5,329 bases of DNA from Lachnospiraceae bacterium (lineage in GTDB: Bacteria; Bacillota; Clostridia; Lachnospirales; Lachnospiraceae), in contig CAAEUM010000093.1 of NCBI GenBank assembly GCA_900759225.1, positions 1-5,329 on the forward strand. The letters run 5' to 3'. Position numbers and translations under genes: made by a program. The notes under the pieces are model-generated. The model ran no database searches. It was not told the DNA's origin and saw only the letters and a list, made by a program, of their open reading frames with translations. The stretch's first letter is position 1. Every line of letters starts with the position of its first letter. Below are positions 4,941 to 5,329 of the stretch, piece after piece.

Positions 4941-5329
4941 ATGGCACTTGATGACACAATGGTAATACCGGAGCATGTAGCTTTGATCTTGGACGGAAAC
5001 GGGAGATGGGCGAAAAAACGGGGGCTTCCCCGTACCATGGGCCATAAAGAAGGCTGTGTCACCGTAGAAAAGACTGTAGAGATCGCAGCCCGCATGGGAA
5101 TTAAATACCTTACCGTTTACGGCTTTTCCACAGAGAACTGGAAGCGCTCCACAGAGGAGGTTGGGGCGTTAATGCAGCTGTTTCGCTATTACATGGTGCG
5201 TCTCTTAAAGGTGGCTTCAGCCAACAATGTGCGTGTAAAGATGATTGGTGACAGGAGGCGCTTTGCTGAGGATATTATTGAGGGTATCAACCGTCTGGAG
5301 CGTGAAACGGCTGAGAATACAGGACTCAC
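4941..5329 (+). CDS. uppS: Isoprenyl transferase / undecaprenyl diphosphate synthase (3' truncated by window)
   Basis: UppS is a cis-prenyltransferase that condenses farnesyl diphosphate with eight isopentenyl diphosphates to make the C55 lipid carrier for peptidoglycan and other wall polymers. 129 complete codons are present, about half of the usual 230-250 aa; the rest lies beyond the right edge. Motifs: LDGNGRWAKKRG (17-28) with Asp18 as the Mg/pyrophosphate residue, RTMGHKEG (31-38), VYGFSTENWKRS (59-70) and MIGDRRRF (101-108). The start ATG 4941 has GGAAG (4931-4935) at 5-nt spacing; the in-frame ATG 4959 is closer to the conserved core but lacks a binding site. An ATG at 4921 is in another frame. 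Position after frr is the standard Firmicute order, normally followed by cdsA. Confidence 0.95.
   Translation, partial: MALDDTMVIPEHVALILDGNGRWAKKRGLPRTMGHKEGCVTVEKTVEIAARMGIKYLTVYGFSTENWKRSTEEVGALMQLFRYYMVRLLKVASANNVRVKMIGDRRRFAEDIIEGINRLERETAENTGL

Noticed and set aside
4921..4965. Short frame starting at ATG 4921 before uppS
   Set aside because: Only about 14 codons, out of frame with uppS and with a weak binding site; probably chance.
4439..5095. Three overlapping minus-strand frames over frr and uppS
   Set aside because: They are antisense to highly conserved genes, Ser/Leu-rich, and show no motifs or credible ribosome binding sites.

Overview
The window most likely comes from a Gram-positive anaerobe of the class Clostridia, probably Lachnospiraceae. 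The PyrH sequence (motifs DRTKADQIGMLATIMN and FFAGGTGHPYFSTDT), the strong AGGAGG-type ribosome binding sites, the lipoprotein-type binding protein and the gene order pyrH-frr-uppS all fit this. The assignment rests on recalled family sequences, not on a search. All real genes are on the + strand.

Left part (1-3382): a vitamin B12 (corrinoid) uptake operon. The window opens inside a cobalamin riboswitch. Its 3' part is recognisable from GCCATTG (4-10), a GAGAAGG segment (22-28), an arm at 40-61 and a B12 box (71-85). A leader of about 240 nt follows, rich in hairpins, with a clear intrinsic terminator at 235-261, a second terminator-like hairpin at 193-222, and several segments that can pair in more than one way. 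Then come three tightly overlapping genes: a BtuF-type substrate-binding lipoprotein (340-1524), a BtuC/FecCD-type permease (1524-2582) and a BtuD/FecE-type ATPase (2579-3382). Together they would form one type II ABC importer. The protein family alone leaves iron-siderophore, haem and corrinoid open; the riboswitch makes corrinoid the best choice.

Right part (3383-5329): a housekeeping cluster of pyrH (UMP kinase), frr (ribosome recycling factor) and the first half of uppS (undecaprenyl diphosphate synthase), which runs off the right edge. A promoter with a perfect extended -10 (TGATATAAT, 3385-3393) lies just after the ATPase stop codon and probably drives pyrH independently of B12. A hairpin with a modest T-rich tail lies between frr and uppS and may reduce read-through.

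There is no mobile element, CRISPR array, tRNA or rRNA. I found no unknown protein system. The least explained part is the leader at 97-339, where the expression platform of the riboswitch looks unusually elaborate.
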